Shown here one piece after another: positions 6,714 to 15,296 of a stretch of DNA of 64,000 nucleotides. The translations under genes were made by a program, and so were the position numbers. The notes under the pieces were generated by a model, which had not been told where the DNA came from, searched no databases, and saw only the letters and a list, made by a program, of their open reading frames with translations. The number at the start of each line of letters is the position of its first letter. Position 1 is the stretch's first letter. Source of the DNA: Fictibacillus gelatini DSM 15865 (GTDB taxonomy: Bacteria; Bacillota; Bacilli; Bacillales; Fictibacillaceae); contig NZ_AUMP01000004.1 in assembly GCF_000430745.1 (NCBI RefSeq), positions 62,001 to 126,000 of the forward strand, in the 5' to 3' direction.

Positions 6714-9077
6714 TTACATGCTTTCAGCGATGTTTTCTTGTTTATCTATGCGATATTTCTTCATCTTAACTACATAGAAGATGTAAGTCAATAACAATGC
6801 TGGAACCATAAAGGCCAATAAAGAAATAACATTTTGCCACATGAGACTATAATCCCCTGCTGAAATGACCGCCCTGAATCCCGCAATCGAGTAGCTCATC
6901 GGCAAGAAGCTATGCAGTTTTTGCAAGACGGATGGCACTAGTTCAAGCGGATACGTTCCTGCACTTGAGGTTAATTGCAAAATCAATAGGACGATACCGA
7001 TAAATCTTCCTGGATTCCCCATCGTTGTGACAAGAAATTGGATGATCGCCATAAAGGTTAAGCTCGTAATAATGGTAAATAGAATAAATCTCGGAACACT
7101 TTCAACATGAAGTCCTAATCCATACATTAGTATGCAATCCGCAATCAATGACTGAATGATGCCGGCGATCGCCATAAATCCATACTTGCTTATAAACCAG
7201 CCGAATGCATTTTTGGGCTCTCTTGCAGGTTCTGTCATTGGGAAAATAATCGTCAAAGTTAATGCTCCGACAAATAAACCGATTGATATAAAATACGGGG
7301 CAAATCCGGTTCCGTATTTCATGTCTTTGTTTGTGCTCATATCTTTCGTCTTCACAGGATCGGAAAACATTTTCTGTTCATCTTTATTATCTTTTGCTTT
7401 GTTTGTTTCCGCCGAGGCTTTTCCTAACTTCTCTTTAAGGTTATGATTTCCGTCTTTTAGCTCATCGAGGCCGGAATTAAGGTCAATCGTTCCTTTTTCT
7501 AATTTAGCCGCCCCACTCGCTAAATCGCCGGAACCTGCATTGGCCGCTGAAATGCCTTTTGATAATTGTTTGCTTCCATCGAGAAGCTGGCTTTGTCCGT
7601 TGTTAAGCTTCGACACGTTGTTGACAAGGTCAGACCAGCTCTTTCCGATTTGTCCGGTTCCATTTGCTAGTTGTCCGATACCTCCAGCTAATTGGTTTGC
7701 TCCATTGCTGGCTTCACTTAACTTTCCGTGAAACTTTTTCATGTTCTTCAGCTCTTCTTGTTGGCCATCGTTTAATTTTTTCGCACCGTCTAGCAATGCT
7801 TTCTGGCCACCGGCTACCTGGTTAAGCCCTTTATTAAATTGAACTTCACCGTTATGAAGCATTGTCGCGCCTCTTGCCAGATCATTAACCCCTTTGTTTA
7901 ATTCTTTGAACTTTTGCAGATCACTACCTACCCCTCCAATTTTCCCATTTAACAACTTCAATTTTTCTTTCAATTCCGGGGGAGTATTCGGGTCATTCGC
8001 AAAGTCCCCCAATACTTTTTGCAGTTCCTCTACGCCTTTAGATGCTTCATCGACTTTTGGCGAAAATTCATTGAGCTGTCTTGCAATCTCGTTAGCGCCT
8101 TTATCTAACTTTGCCGATCCTTCTACTAATTCAGGGCTTTTCGATTGCAATGTATAAATGCCATTTGCTGATTTTTGGATGCCGGCATATAGTCCATCGT
8201 TGCCGTCTTTTAGCTTCTGCTGGCCGTCTACTAGTTGTTTGTCGGCGTCCGTTAATTGTCCAAGTCCTCCTGCGAGGCTTTTCGCTCCTTGCTCCAGTTC
8301 AGTTGCACCGCCTGACAACTTGTTAATTTCCGGCGTCTTCGCTTTTAAGCCATTATATAAGCTTTGCGTTCCATTGTAAGATTGTTCAAGGCCGTTCGTC
8401 AGGTCAGAAGATCCTTTCTCTGCTTTTGAAAGTCCCTTGTGTAAATTGGAGGCACCATCTGCAAGTTTCCCTGCGCCGTTTTTCAAGTCATTTGCTCCAT
8501 TTGCCGCTTTATCCGCTCCATCGGCAAGTTTTGTTGCTCCGTTTTTCGCTTTCTTTAAGTTGTCTCCGAATGTATCCATTAATACGGCATAATATTTTTC
8601 AGTAATCGTATGAGAAAGGCTTTCACGTATTTTTCCGATTCCTTTTTCGCTGATTTGCGTTGATAAATAGTTATAGCTGGAATTGGTTCGATAGTTTATC
8701 TCAAGCTTTTTCGGATGTTCGTCTAAAACTGTCGTCGCTTTTTTCGAAAAGTCATCTGGCAAAACAATTTCCGCATAATATTTATTATTCTCTATTCCTT
8801 TATCTGCTTCTTTTTTACTCGTAAACACCCAATCAAATTTAGGATCCTTTTTTAATTCCTTTACAAGGTCTTTCCCGATATGAAGGTTTTTCCCTTTAAA
8901 TTCTGTTCCGTGGTCTTCATTAACGACCGCGATTTTTAAATGGTCAACTTGTTTATATGGGTCCCAGAATGCCCATAAATAAACGCCACTGTAGAGAATC
9001 GGAATAAATAAAATAGCACTAATTGAGATTAATAGCTTTTTATTCCGAACAACCTCTTTTAACTGATGAAGTAACAT
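6714..9077 (-). CDS. yhgE: YhgE/Pip family membrane protein
   Basis: About 787 residues. One N-terminal membrane segment (residues 14-36, LLISISAILFIPILYSGVYLW) is followed by about 550 residues of extracytoplasmic sequence and then five or six membrane segments in the last 200 residues. The outer part is built of many short repeats of the form L-x-G-A-x-x-L-x-x-G, which should give long helical rods. This layout is that of the YhgE/Pip phage-infection-protein family and of ESX/type VII-associated EsaA. The in-frame GTG at 9089 is possible, but the ATG at 9077 is better spaced from AAGGTG. The product is an envelope protein whose molecular role is unclear. It is probably repressed by the TetR protein encoded just upstream. 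Confidence 0.85.
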   Translation of the reverse strand: MLLHQLKEVVRNKKLLISISAILFIPILYSGVYLWAFWDPYKQVDHLKIAVVNEDHGTEFKGKNLHIGKDLVKELKKDPKFDWVFTSKKEADKGIENNKYYAEIVLPDDFSKKATTVLDEHPKKLEINYRTNSSYNYLSTQISEKGIGKIRESLSHTITEKYYAVLMDTFGDNLKKAKNGATKLADGADKAANGANDLKNGAGKLADGASNLHKGLSKAEKGSSDLTNGLEQSYNGTQSLYNGLKAKTPEINKLSGGATELEQGAKSLAGGLGQLTDADKQLVDGQQKLKDGNDGLYAGIQKSANGIYTLQSKSPELVEGSAKLDKGANEIARQLNEFSPKVDEASKGVEELQKVLGDFANDPNTPPELKEKLKLLNGKIGGVGSDLQKFKELNKGVNDLARGATMLHNGEVQFNKGLNQVAGGQKALLDGAKKLNDGQQEELKNMKKFHGKLSEASNGANQLAGGIGQLANGTGQIGKSWSDLVNNVSKLNNGQSQLLDGSKQLSKGISAANAGSGDLASGAAKLEKGTIDLNSGLDELKDGNHNLKEKLGKASAETNKAKDNKDEQKMFSDPVKTKDMSTNKDMKYGTGFAPYFISIGLFVGALTLTIIFPMTEPAREPKNAFGWFISKYGFMAIAGIIQSLIADCILMYGLGLHVESVPRFILFTIITSLTFMAIIQFLVTTMGNPGRFIGIVLLILQLTSSAGTYPLELVPSVLQKLHSFLPMSYSIAGFRAVISAGDYSLMWQNVISLLAFMVPALLLTYIFYVVKMKKYRIDKQENIAESM

Positions 9078-9112
9078 GACTCCAATCACCTTCCTTTTTT
9101 CCTTCTAACAAA

Positions 9113-9135
9113 TGACCAGATTAGTCATTTGGTCA
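9113..9135. promoter_or_regulatory. YhgD operator candidate 1 (yhgE leader)
   Basis: TGACC-N13-GGTCA, 36 bp upstream of the yhgE start. It has the same half-sites and exact 13-bp spacing as the site at the yhgD promoter (9835-9857) and near-identity to that at 9182-9204. A further GTCATT half-site lies inside the spacer. Confidence 0.6.
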
Positions 9136-9181
9136 ACCTATCATGAAAAAATAGACCTTTCTTCCCCGGAAAAGATCTATA

Positions 9182-9204
9182 TGACTGAATCAGTTTTTTG
9201 GTCA
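9182..9204. promoter_or_regulatory. YhgD operator candidate 2 (yhgE promoter)
   Basis: TGACT-N13-GGTCA immediately downstream of the predicted yhgE -10 element (9211-9216). It differs from the other two sites in one half-site base. A repressor bound here would cover the start of transcription. Confidence 0.55.
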
Positions 9205-9210
9205 TTCTAG

Positions 9211-9239
9211 AACATACCATGTTCTTATGAATACTTCAA
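9211..9239 (-). promoter_or_regulatory. Predicted yhgE promoter
   Basis: Minus strand TTGAAG (9234-9239), 17 bp, TATGTT (9211-9216). It begins just past the yhgD stop codon. The yhgD promoter has the same TATGTT -10 and a matching -35, supporting co-regulation. Confidence 0.5.
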
Positions 9240-9243
9240 GCAT

Positions 9244-9816
9244 TTAATGATTGCGCAATCCGTTAATTAATACATTTTCCAGCACGTGGGCAATTTCTTC
9301 CTTCGAAAGCGGTTGATGTTCCCTCTCCCAATCAAATACAAGAGAGACATACATCCTGATCATTAAAAAGGCTGTAATTTCGGTATTGCACGGTTTTATT
9401 TCGCCTTTTTCAATGGCCTTTTCCAATTCTTTTTTTACAAATTTAAGCACCGCTGATTCCAGCATTTGCGATGCTTCCCGAACAGCCGGGGTGTTCATTT
9501 CTTTTACTTCTTGCGTAATTTTAATGGCTAGCTGGTGGTTCTTACGGAAATCAAGAATTCCGTACAAAGCGGAATGGAGATTTTCGTGGAACGGCCGATC
9601 CTCATGAATAGCGGCTACAGCCACTTCACGAATTTGTTTAATCAAATCTTTGACAATTTCTTTAAACAATTCTTCCTTTGTTTCAAAAAAAGTATAGATC
9701 GTTCCTTTTCCAACGTTGGCAATTTTGGCGACCTGTTCCATTGTCGTTGCTTTATAGCCAAATAAAGTGAACGATTTTGAAGCTGCTTCAATAATGTTTT
9801 GCCTTCGATCAATCAT
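9244..9816 (-). CDS. yhgD: TetR-family repressor YhgD
   Basis: A 190-residue TetR/AcrR regulator. The N-terminal helix-turn-helix covers about residues 8-52: IIEAASKSFTLFGYKATTMEQVAKIANVGKGTIYTFFETKEEL (read in parts), with the family pattern V-G-K-G-T-I-Y. The rest is the ligand-binding domain. The start ATG at 9816 follows AAAGGAA by eight bases. The open frame runs 19 codons further upstream through the operator, but those codons lack a ribosome site and would overlap the promoter. It lies directly before yhgE. Three TGACY-N13-GGTCA palindromes at its own promoter and around the yhgE promoter are the likely targets, giving autoregulation plus control of yhgE. The inducer is unknown. Confidence 0.88.
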   Translation of the reverse strand: MIDRRQNIIEAASKSFTLFGYKATTMEQVAKIANVGKGTIYTFFETKEELFKEIVKDLIKQIREVAVAAIHEDRPFHENLHSALYGILDFRKNHQLAIKITQEVKEMNTPAVREASQMLESAVLKFVKKELEKAIEKGEIKPCNTEITAFLMIRMYVSLVFDWEREHQPLSKEEIAHVLENVLINGLRNH

Positions 9817-9834
9817 TGTCGCTGTTCCTTTCAA

Positions 9835-9857
9835 TGACCGAATTTTGAATTTGGTCA
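9835..9857. promoter_or_regulatory. YhgD operator candidate 3 (autoregulatory site)
   Basis: AATGACC-N13-GGTCATT, a 7-bp inverted repeat centred about 10 bp downstream of the yhgD -10 element and upstream of its ribosome site. It shares half-sites and spacing with the two sites before yhgE. Confidence 0.6.
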
Positions 9858-9863
9858 TTTTTA

Positions 9864-9892
9864 AACATACCACTTTACCCTTTCAGTTTCAA
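9864..9892 (-). promoter_or_regulatory. Predicted yhgD promoter
   Basis: Minus strand TTGAAA (9887-9892), 17 bp, TATGTT (9864-9869), with the operator candidate starting right after the expected transcription start. Confidence 0.6.
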
Positions 9893-9904
9893 TATGATAA
9901 TAAA

Positions 9905-9930
9905 AAAAAGTCAGGTATTTTCCTGACTTT
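9905..9930 (-). terminator. Terminator after the 157-aa membrane protein gene
   Basis: AAAGTCAGG and CCTGACTTT pair across a six-base loop, with a run of T on the minus-strand side. It separates this gene from yhgD. Confidence 0.75.
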
Positions 9931-9939
9931 CGCTTATTA

Positions 9940-10413
9940 TTATGCAGCTACTGTATTCATTTTATGATTATTGCGAATCGCAAAAATGAAGATAGGCGCT
10001 AAACCCCCGCACGTTAATACAGTAAATACAGTCATGAGAACGGCTTTATCCGAATACTTGTCGTACGTCCAATGATATACGAAAAACATGAAAATTCCAA
10101 TTGCAAAACCAATGATCGCCCCTAGAATTGGTATAAAACTAAGCACAAAAGCTCCAATGCTGACGCCAAGCAAAATAAATCCGCCATTCGGCCCGAGTTT
10201 ATGGGAAACAATTTTTCCCAAAATATACATTTGGGCAATTGGTACCCATGCTAACCATTCGTTTTCAATTCCTTCCCTTTTGGCCATTCTCATAAGGCCA
10301 ATTCCCAAAAAGATGTACATAATGATTCCAATGACCAGAAAAATCAGGAAGAAAGAAGCTAATAATGCAAATAAAGTGAAATCATCCCCCGTAGTTGAAT
10401 ACGAATCATACAT
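9940..10413 (-). CDS. Predicted multi-pass membrane protein (157 aa), function unknown
   Basis: A 157-residue protein with four likely membrane segments (about residues 13-37, 75-92, 92-113 and 126-146) and a conserved-looking cytosolic stretch RMAKREGIENEWLAWVPIAQMYILGKI between the first two. I do not recognise a named family. The pattern W-x-x-W-I/V-P before a hydrophobic segment occurs in small uncharacterised Bacillus membrane proteins. The ATG at 10413 has a strong AAAGGAGGGG site. It stands alone between hemY and yhgD, all on the minus strand, with its own terminator, and is therefore probably monocistronic. Confidence 0.75.
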   Translation of the reverse strand: MYDSYSTTGDDFTLFALLASFFLIFLVIGIIMYIFLGIGLMRMAKREGIENEWLAWVPIAQMYILGKIVSHKLGPNGGFILLGVSIGAFVLSFIPILGAIIGFAIGIFMFFVYHWTYDKYSDKAVLMTVFTVLTCGGLAPIFIFAIRNNHKMNTVAA

Positions 10414-10579
10414 AGTTACCCCTCCTTTTTCATCTATTTATGTAATGATTTACCCATTTAGAACAACAAGTAAACCATTCTGAATAATTTTACTACCCAT
10501 TTTCAGCTTTTTACAACATAATATTGCAATTTTTTTATCACAACATGAATCAAGCGATACATCCCATTGGATATATCGC

Positions 10580-11995
10580 TTAAATTCCAAGAATTTGCCC
10601 GACAGCTTTTTCTGCCGAGACGATGCAATCCGGAAGGCCGATCCCGTCGTAAGAGGCTCCGGCGAGATAAACGCCCGGTAAATGCTGCTCTAATTTTTCC
10701 ATTAATTTTTTTAGTTTCTGTTGATGATTTACTTCGTACTGCGGCATCGCTTTTTTCCACCGTGAGACATAGTAAAAATCAGGTGTAGCGGTAATTCCCA
10801 TGATTTTTTGCAAATCCCGACTAACGGCTTCCATTATTTCTTCATCTGATCGAAAGACGATTTCCTGATCCGATGCCCTCCCGACATAACAGCGGAGCAA
10901 CACTTTTCCTTTTGGTGTCGTATGCGGCCATTTTCGGTGTGTCCAGGTACAAGCGGTAATCGTATAATCTTCTCTTCTCGAGATGACAAAACCTGTTCCA
11001 TTTATGTCATTTTTTAATGCTGACTGATCAAAAGCCATGGCAACCGTTGCAACCGATGTCGGTGGGGTCACATGAAAATCTTTGATATCGAGATCTTCAG
11101 GCAGCAGTTTGCGCGTTACCATGTACGGCGTGGTAAATAATACAACATCTCCGATTTTCTTTGTTCCGTCTTCCAATTCGACTTGATACCGACCATCGGG
11201 TTCGCGGGAAAATGAAGTAACTTTATTCCCTTTCAAAATGCGTTCATTACCAATTGCTTCTTCAAGCTTGTCAATCAATGACTCAAGCCCGGTTGTTAAT
11301 GTGTAAAATTGGCCAGGTTTTCTGCTTGCTCCCGGTTGCTTCGGATTTGTCGGCAACGTTCTCTTCATTCCGAGAATAAGACTTTTTGAACGTTTCTCTA
11401 CTTCATGGAACTGCGGAAAGGTCGACTGTAAGCTGAGCCTGTCAATGTCCCCGGCGTAAATCCCTGAGAGAAGTGGCTCAATTAAGTTTTCCAGCACCTC
11501 GCCGCCAAGGCGCCTTCGAAAAAAGTGACCAATTGAGATGTCATTTTCTACATCTTCCCTTTTAGGCAAAACAAAATCAAGCGATGCTCGCATCTTGCCC
11601 TTTAAGGAAAAAAGCCCTGTCGTAATAAAAGGAGTAAGCTTTGTCGGTATCCCCATCACCGCGCCTTCAGGAATCGGGTTTAATTTGTTTCGTGCAAGGA
11701 CATAGGATTGTCCAGTATTGTTCGATACCAGTTTATCTTTAAGGCCAACGCTTTCAATAAGCCGTGTCATTTCCGTCTTGCGTTTTAAATAGGAGTCTGG
11801 CCCCCGCTCAATCACGAAGCCGTCGCGGCAAATGGTCTCGATCTTCCCGCCAAGACGCTCGCTTCCTTCAATTAGCGTAAATGATAACGGCAACCCGTTT
11901 TCCTCTATCTCTTTTTTTAAATAATAGGCGGCAGTAAGCCCCGTAATTCCTCCGCCAATTATTAAAACTTCCTTCTTCCTTGCCATACCACTCAC
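10580..11995 (-). CDS. hemY: Coproporphyrinogen III oxidase HemY (CgoX)
   Basis: FAD-dependent enzyme of 471 residues that oxidises coproporphyrinogen III to coproporphyrin III in the coproporphyrin-dependent haem route of Gram-positive bacteria. The dinucleotide-binding motif VLIIGGGITGLTAAYYL starts near residue 10. Further conserved stretches are RLGGKIET, ERGPDSYLKRK, GAVMGIPTKL, EPLLSGIYAGDI, and the C-terminal GVYLAGASYDGIGLPDCI. The start is probably the GTG at 11995, with AAGGAA upstream. The ATG three codons later is possible. It is the last gene of hemE-hemH-hemY, 30 bp after hemH. Length and motifs are normal. Confidence 0.96.
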   Translation of the reverse strand: MSGMARKKEVLIIGGGITGLTAAYYLKKEIEENGLPLSFTLIEGSERLGGKIETICRDGFVIERGPDSYLKRKTEMTRLIESVGLKDKLVSNNTGQSYVLARNKLNPIPEGAVMGIPTKLTPFITTGLFSLKGKMRASLDFVLPKREDVENDISIGHFFRRRLGGEVLENLIEPLLSGIYAGDIDRLSLQSTFPQFHEVEKRSKSLILGMKRTLPTNPKQPGASRKPGQFYTLTTGLESLIDKLEEAIGNERILKGNKVTSFSREPDGRYQVELEDGTKKIGDVVLFTTPYMVTRKLLPEDLDIKDFHVTPPTSVATVAMAFDQSALKNDINGTGFVISRREDYTITACTWTHRKWPHTTPKGKVLLRCYVGRASDQEIVFRSDEEIMEAVSRDLQKIMGITATPDFYYVSRWKKAMPQYEVNHQQKLKKLMEKLEQHLPGVYLAGASYDGIGLPDCIVSAEKAVGQILGI

Positions 11996-12025
11996 ATTCT
12001 TTCTATGTTCCTTTTCTAGCTCTGA

Positions 12026-12955
12026 TTACTTTAACGCTTTGCTTACAACCTCTGCAAGGCAATCAATAAATTCATCCTGGGCATTTGGCATCGGCGGTCG
12101 GTAGTAGTTCGCTCCAAGTTCATCCGTGACAACCTTACATTCATAATCATTGTCATATAACACTTCTAAATGTTCCGCCACAAAGCCGACTGGACAATAA
12201 ATGTAGGATGTATAGCCGTGCTCTTTATGCAAGTCTCGCGTTAAATCTTGTACGTCTGGACCGATCCATGGCTCCGGCGTGTTCCCCGCGCTTTGCCAGC
12301 CGATGGCATAATGTTTAATATTGGCTTTTTCCGCAATGAGTCTTGCCGTTTCTTGCAACTGCTCCGGGTAAGGATCGCCCATTTGTAAAATACGTTCTGG
12401 AAGACTATGTGCCGAGAAAATAACGACCGTTTTCTCCTCTTCACTTGACGGAATCGTTTTCATCAAGTGAGTGATTTGTTTTACCCAATAGTCGATAAAC
12501 TTCGGCTCTTCATACCAGCTGTCAATCGTTGTAATTTTCGGGCCGCCGATTGATCCCGACTCTTCCACCGCTCTTGAATTATATGATTTTACACTGAATG
12601 TTGAATAATGCGGCGCCAGGACAAGGCTAATTGCTTCACGAATTCCATCTTTTTTCATTTGCTGTACCGCATCTTCAATAAATGGGTCAATGTGCTTTAA
12701 ACCTAAATAGCTTTTAAACTCGATATCTTCATACATTTCATTTAGTTTTTGTTCGAGTTTGTGAGCTTGTGCTTCTGTCGTTTTTGCCAGTGGTGAAATC
12801 CCGCCGATTTTTTCATAACGCTCTGTTAAATCTTTCAACTGCTCTTCTGACGGTTTCCTCCCGTGGCGAATGTGGGTATAATATTTTTCCACCTCATCAA
12901 GGCTTCTTGGCGTTCCATAAGCCATGACGAGCAGTCCGATTGTTCGCTTTGCCAT
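12026..12955 (-). CDS. hemH: Coproporphyrin ferrochelatase HemH (CpfC)
   Basis: Monomeric cytosolic ferrochelatase of about 309 residues that inserts iron into coproporphyrin III. Family features are the N-terminal LLVMAYGTP with the conserved tyrosine, [15 protein letters not shown], the metal-binding histidine in [13 protein letters not shown], and the glutamate in [13 protein letters not shown]. There is a double ATG. The second, at 12955, is better spaced from GGGGTG, and the hemE stop codon lies inside that ribosome site, so translation is likely coupled to hemE. It is the middle gene of the haem operon. Confidence 0.96.
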   Translation of the reverse strand: MAKRTIGLLVMAYGTPRSLDEVEKYYTHIRHGRKPSEEQLKDLTERYEKIGGISPLAKTTEAQAHKLEQKLNEMYEDIEFKSYLGLKHIDPFIEDAVQQMKKDGIREAISLVLAPHYSTFSVKSYNSRAVEESGSIGGPKITTIDSWYEEPKFIDYWVKQITHLMKTIPSSEEEKTVVIFSAHSLPERILQMGDPYPEQLQETARLIAEKANIKHYAIGWQSAGNTPEPWIGPDVQDLTRDLHKEHGYTSYIYCPVGFVAEHLEVLYDNDYECKVVTDELGANYYRPPMPNAQDEFIDCLAEVVSKALK

Positions 12956-12961
12956 CATCTT

Positions 12962-14005
12962 TCACCCCATCCGTTTAGCAGAATAATCATGAATGAAGGC
13001 CGTCAGCCGCTGCAATGTTTCGACTTGGACTTCCGGGAAAATTCCTTTTCCTACATTAAAAATAAAGCCCGGCTCTTCCATTCCTTCATCTAGTATTTCC
13101 TTCGCCCGCTGTTCAATAACATTCCATGGGGCTAGAAGAATAGCAGGGTCAAGATTGCCTTGCAGCGCCTTTGTAACGCCCATGTTCCGCGCTTCTTTCG
13201 GAGAAATTCTCCAATCGAGGCCAATCACATCAAGCGGCAAATCGTTCCATTCCATAATAAGATGTCTCGCGCCCGTTCCATATAAAATTAATGGAATGCC
13301 TGTTTTGCGCAATTCTGAGAAAATCCGATGCATGACCGGTTTAATATACTTCCGATAATCTGCCTGGTTCAATGCGCCAACCCACGAATCAAAAATTTGA
13401 AACGCCTGCGCGCCGGATGCAATTTGTGCTTTCGCATAAGAAATCGTCATATCTCCTAATTTGTCCATTAAAAGAAACCATGCATCAGGATCTGCATACA
13501 TGAATGCTTTCGTAAAATTATAGTCTCTCGATGGTCCGCCTTCGATCATATAGCTTGCGAGTGTAAATGGCGCCCCTGCAAATGTAATAAGCGGCACGTC
13601 TAATTGCTCACGAAGCAGCTTAATCGTCTCGAGCACATACGGAACGTCCTTTTCTGGCTGAATAACTCCTAATTTTTCAACATCTTCTTTTGTCCGGATC
13701 GGTTTCTCAATGACCGGGCCTTTTCCCGCTTTAATTTCAACATCTACACCGATTCCGTGGACAGGGGACATGATGTCTTTATATAAAATCGCTGCATCGA
13801 CTCCATGTTGATCAACAGGTAGTTTTGTCACTTGCGCGCAAAGTTCAGGACGATGCGTAATGTCAAAGAGTGAATATTTTTCTTTCAATTTGCGGTATTC
13901 AGGCTGCGAACGCCCCGCTTGTCTCATGTACCAGACCGGGACAAAACTATTTTTCTCTTTCCGACACGCTTTCAAAAACTCGTCATTATATCCCAAATGA
14001 AACAC
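12962..14005 (-). CDS. hemE: Uroporphyrinogen decarboxylase HemE
   Basis: A 347-residue enzyme that decarboxylates the four acetate groups of uroporphyrinogen III to methyls, giving coproporphyrinogen III. The signature [15 protein letters not shown] lies near residue 24. Also visible are the catalytic aspartate region [36 protein letters not shown], and GLDWRISP. The start is a GTG at 14005 behind AAGGAAGG. It is the first gene of hemE-hemH-hemY. In B. subtilis pbpF directly precedes this operon. Here a citrate cluster lies between them. Confidence 0.96.
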   Translation of the reverse strand: MFHLGYNDEFLKACRKEKNSFVPVWYMRQAGRSQPEYRKLKEKYSLFDITHRPELCAQVTKLPVDQHGVDAAILYKDIMSPVHGIGVDVEIKAGKGPVIEKPIRTKEDVEKLGVIQPEKDVPYVLETIKLLREQLDVPLITFAGAPFTLASYMIEGGPSRDYNFTKAFMYADPDAWFLLMDKLGDMTISYAKAQIASGAQAFQIFDSWVGALNQADYRKYIKPVMHRIFSELRKTGIPLILYGTGARHLIMEWNDLPLDVIGLDWRISPKEARNMGVTKALQGNLDPAILLAPWNVIEQRAKEILDEGMEEPGFIFNVGKGIFPEVQVETLQRLTAFIHDYSAKRMG

Positions 14006-14212
14006 AACCTTCCTTGCTTACTGAGGTGAGAATGGGAGGTGGGAGTGAGAACAAAAACCTCTATTTTAACCTCGATTTATCGAACACTTATTTCCATAAT
14101 GTATTGTAAAAGAATTCATATTAAAAGTATAGCCAATTGACTTAAATGTCATGAAATTGACGAGTTTAATGTGACCTGCCTAACACATCTTCTTGATTTG
14201 CATAAAAAAAAT

Positions 14213-14239
14213 AGTGGATAAAGGCCCAGCCTATCCACT
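14213..14239 (-). terminator. Terminator after the yflP-like gene
   Basis: AGTGGATA and TATCCACT pair with an inner GGC/GCC step. On the minus strand the hairpin is followed by about eight T. Confidence 0.75.
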
Positions 14240-14243
14240 GTTT

Positions 14244-15218
14244 TTAATCCGCGCTCTTCATGAGCGTCTCGTATTGATTATTTTGCTCCTCTAAAAAAAC
14301 TCTGGCTTCTTCACTATCTTTATAAAAGTCATTCCAGTCATTGTTTTTTAAAATCGCTTTCCATTCTTTTGTGTTTACCATTATTCTGATTTTTTGATTC
14401 CAATACGCAATTTCTTTTTCCGACATATTCGGTGGCCCCATGACGCCACGCCAGTGAGGGAATACGATATTTACCCCCTGTTCTTTCCAGGTGGGAACGT
14501 TTTTTAACCCTTTTAGCCGTTTGCTCGATGTCACGGCTAAAATATTGATTTTTCCGTCATGATATGGCCTTGAAGCTTCTGAAACAGCCATTGTCGCGAC
14601 ATCAATTTTTTTCGTTAATAATGCATGGGTAACGTCTCCAACACTTTCATAAATGCGAAAATTAAGTTTTGCAGGATCCACATGATACACCTTTGCTGCC
14701 TGGACGAAAGCTAATTGATCGTCATTACCTAAACCGGGAGCAACTCCGATTTTTATCGAATTAGGCCGTTTTTTTAGTTTTTTCATTAATTCTTCCGCAT
14801 TCTTTAAATTGGAGTTTTTAGCTACGGCTACAGTTTGCCATTCTGTAGCCAAAATCGCGATTGGCGTAAAATCCGAAAATGTAAGCTTGCTTTGGCCTAA
14901 CAAATGATTGGTAATTAGCAGACTTGAATTTATGCCAAGAGCACGCCCATCATGTTTTTTTAAATATTTCCACCCGACTTCTCCTCCGCCTCCGAGCTTA
15001 TTAACAACCTTGATTGGCTGAGTGATGATTCCGTTGCCGTTTAACACTTTTTGCATAGCCCTCGCGGTTTTGTCCCAGCCTCCTCCTTCAGGAGCAGGTG
15101 CGACGATTTCGATCGGGTTTTGAGTGGAGATGGGATGATCCTTTTCAGCGTTTTGAAAAAGGCATCCAGATAGGAAAAAACACGGGATGAATACTGTAAG
15201 CTGAAACATGTTTTTCAT
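14244..15218 (-). CDS. TctC/Bug-family tricarboxylate-binding lipoprotein (YflP-like)
   Basis: A 324-residue extracytoplasmic binding protein of the Bug/TctC family. A lipoprotein signal ends in a lipobox LSGC near residue 19. The mature part begins with a charged linker and IEIVAPAPEGGGWDKTAR, the typical ligand-loop start of the family. No TctA or TctB membrane proteins are nearby. As in B. subtilis, where YflP lies beside citM and citST, the protein more likely helps sense or deliver citrate than works in a tripartite transporter. It lies 78 bp after citM, separated by a hairpin, so its expression may come from read-through. Confidence 0.85.
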   Translation of the reverse strand: MKNMFQLTVFIPCFFLSGCLFQNAEKDHPISTQNPIEIVAPAPEGGGWDKTARAMQKVLNGNGIITQPIKVVNKLGGGGEVGWKYLKKHDGRALGINSSLLITNHLLGQSKLTFSDFTPIAILATEWQTVAVAKNSNLKNAEELMKKLKKRPNSIKIGVAPGLGNDDQLAFVQAAKVYHVDPAKLNFRIYESVGDVTHALLTKKIDVATMAVSEASRPYHDGKINILAVTSSKRLKGLKNVPTWKEQGVNIVFPHWRGVMGPPNMSEKEIAYWNQKIRIMVNTKEWKAILKNNDWNDFYKDSEEARVFLEEQNNQYETLMKSAD

Positions 15219-15244
15219 AAACTATGCACCTCAATCGTCCAGCG

Positions 15245-15281
15245 AAAAAAATCATCCCAACTTAAGCCGAGATGATTTTTT
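15245..15281 (-). terminator. Attenuator-like terminator between citM and yflP
   Basis: AAAAAAATCATC pairs with GATGATTTTTT across a 14-base loop, with T on either side. It would reduce transcription of the yflP-like gene relative to citM. Confidence 0.6.
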
Positions 15282-15296
15282 CAATACTATTTCCTA

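Noticed and set aside
9113-9136. Second yhgE promoter using TTGACC at 9131-9136 as -35
   Set aside because: No -10 hexamer at a proper distance. The sequence is better explained as operator half-sites.
10552-10581. AAGCGATA/TATCGCTT hairpin at the end of hemY as a terminator
   Set aside because: The stem is real, but the T tract is about 20 bases away on the minus strand, so termination there is uncertain.
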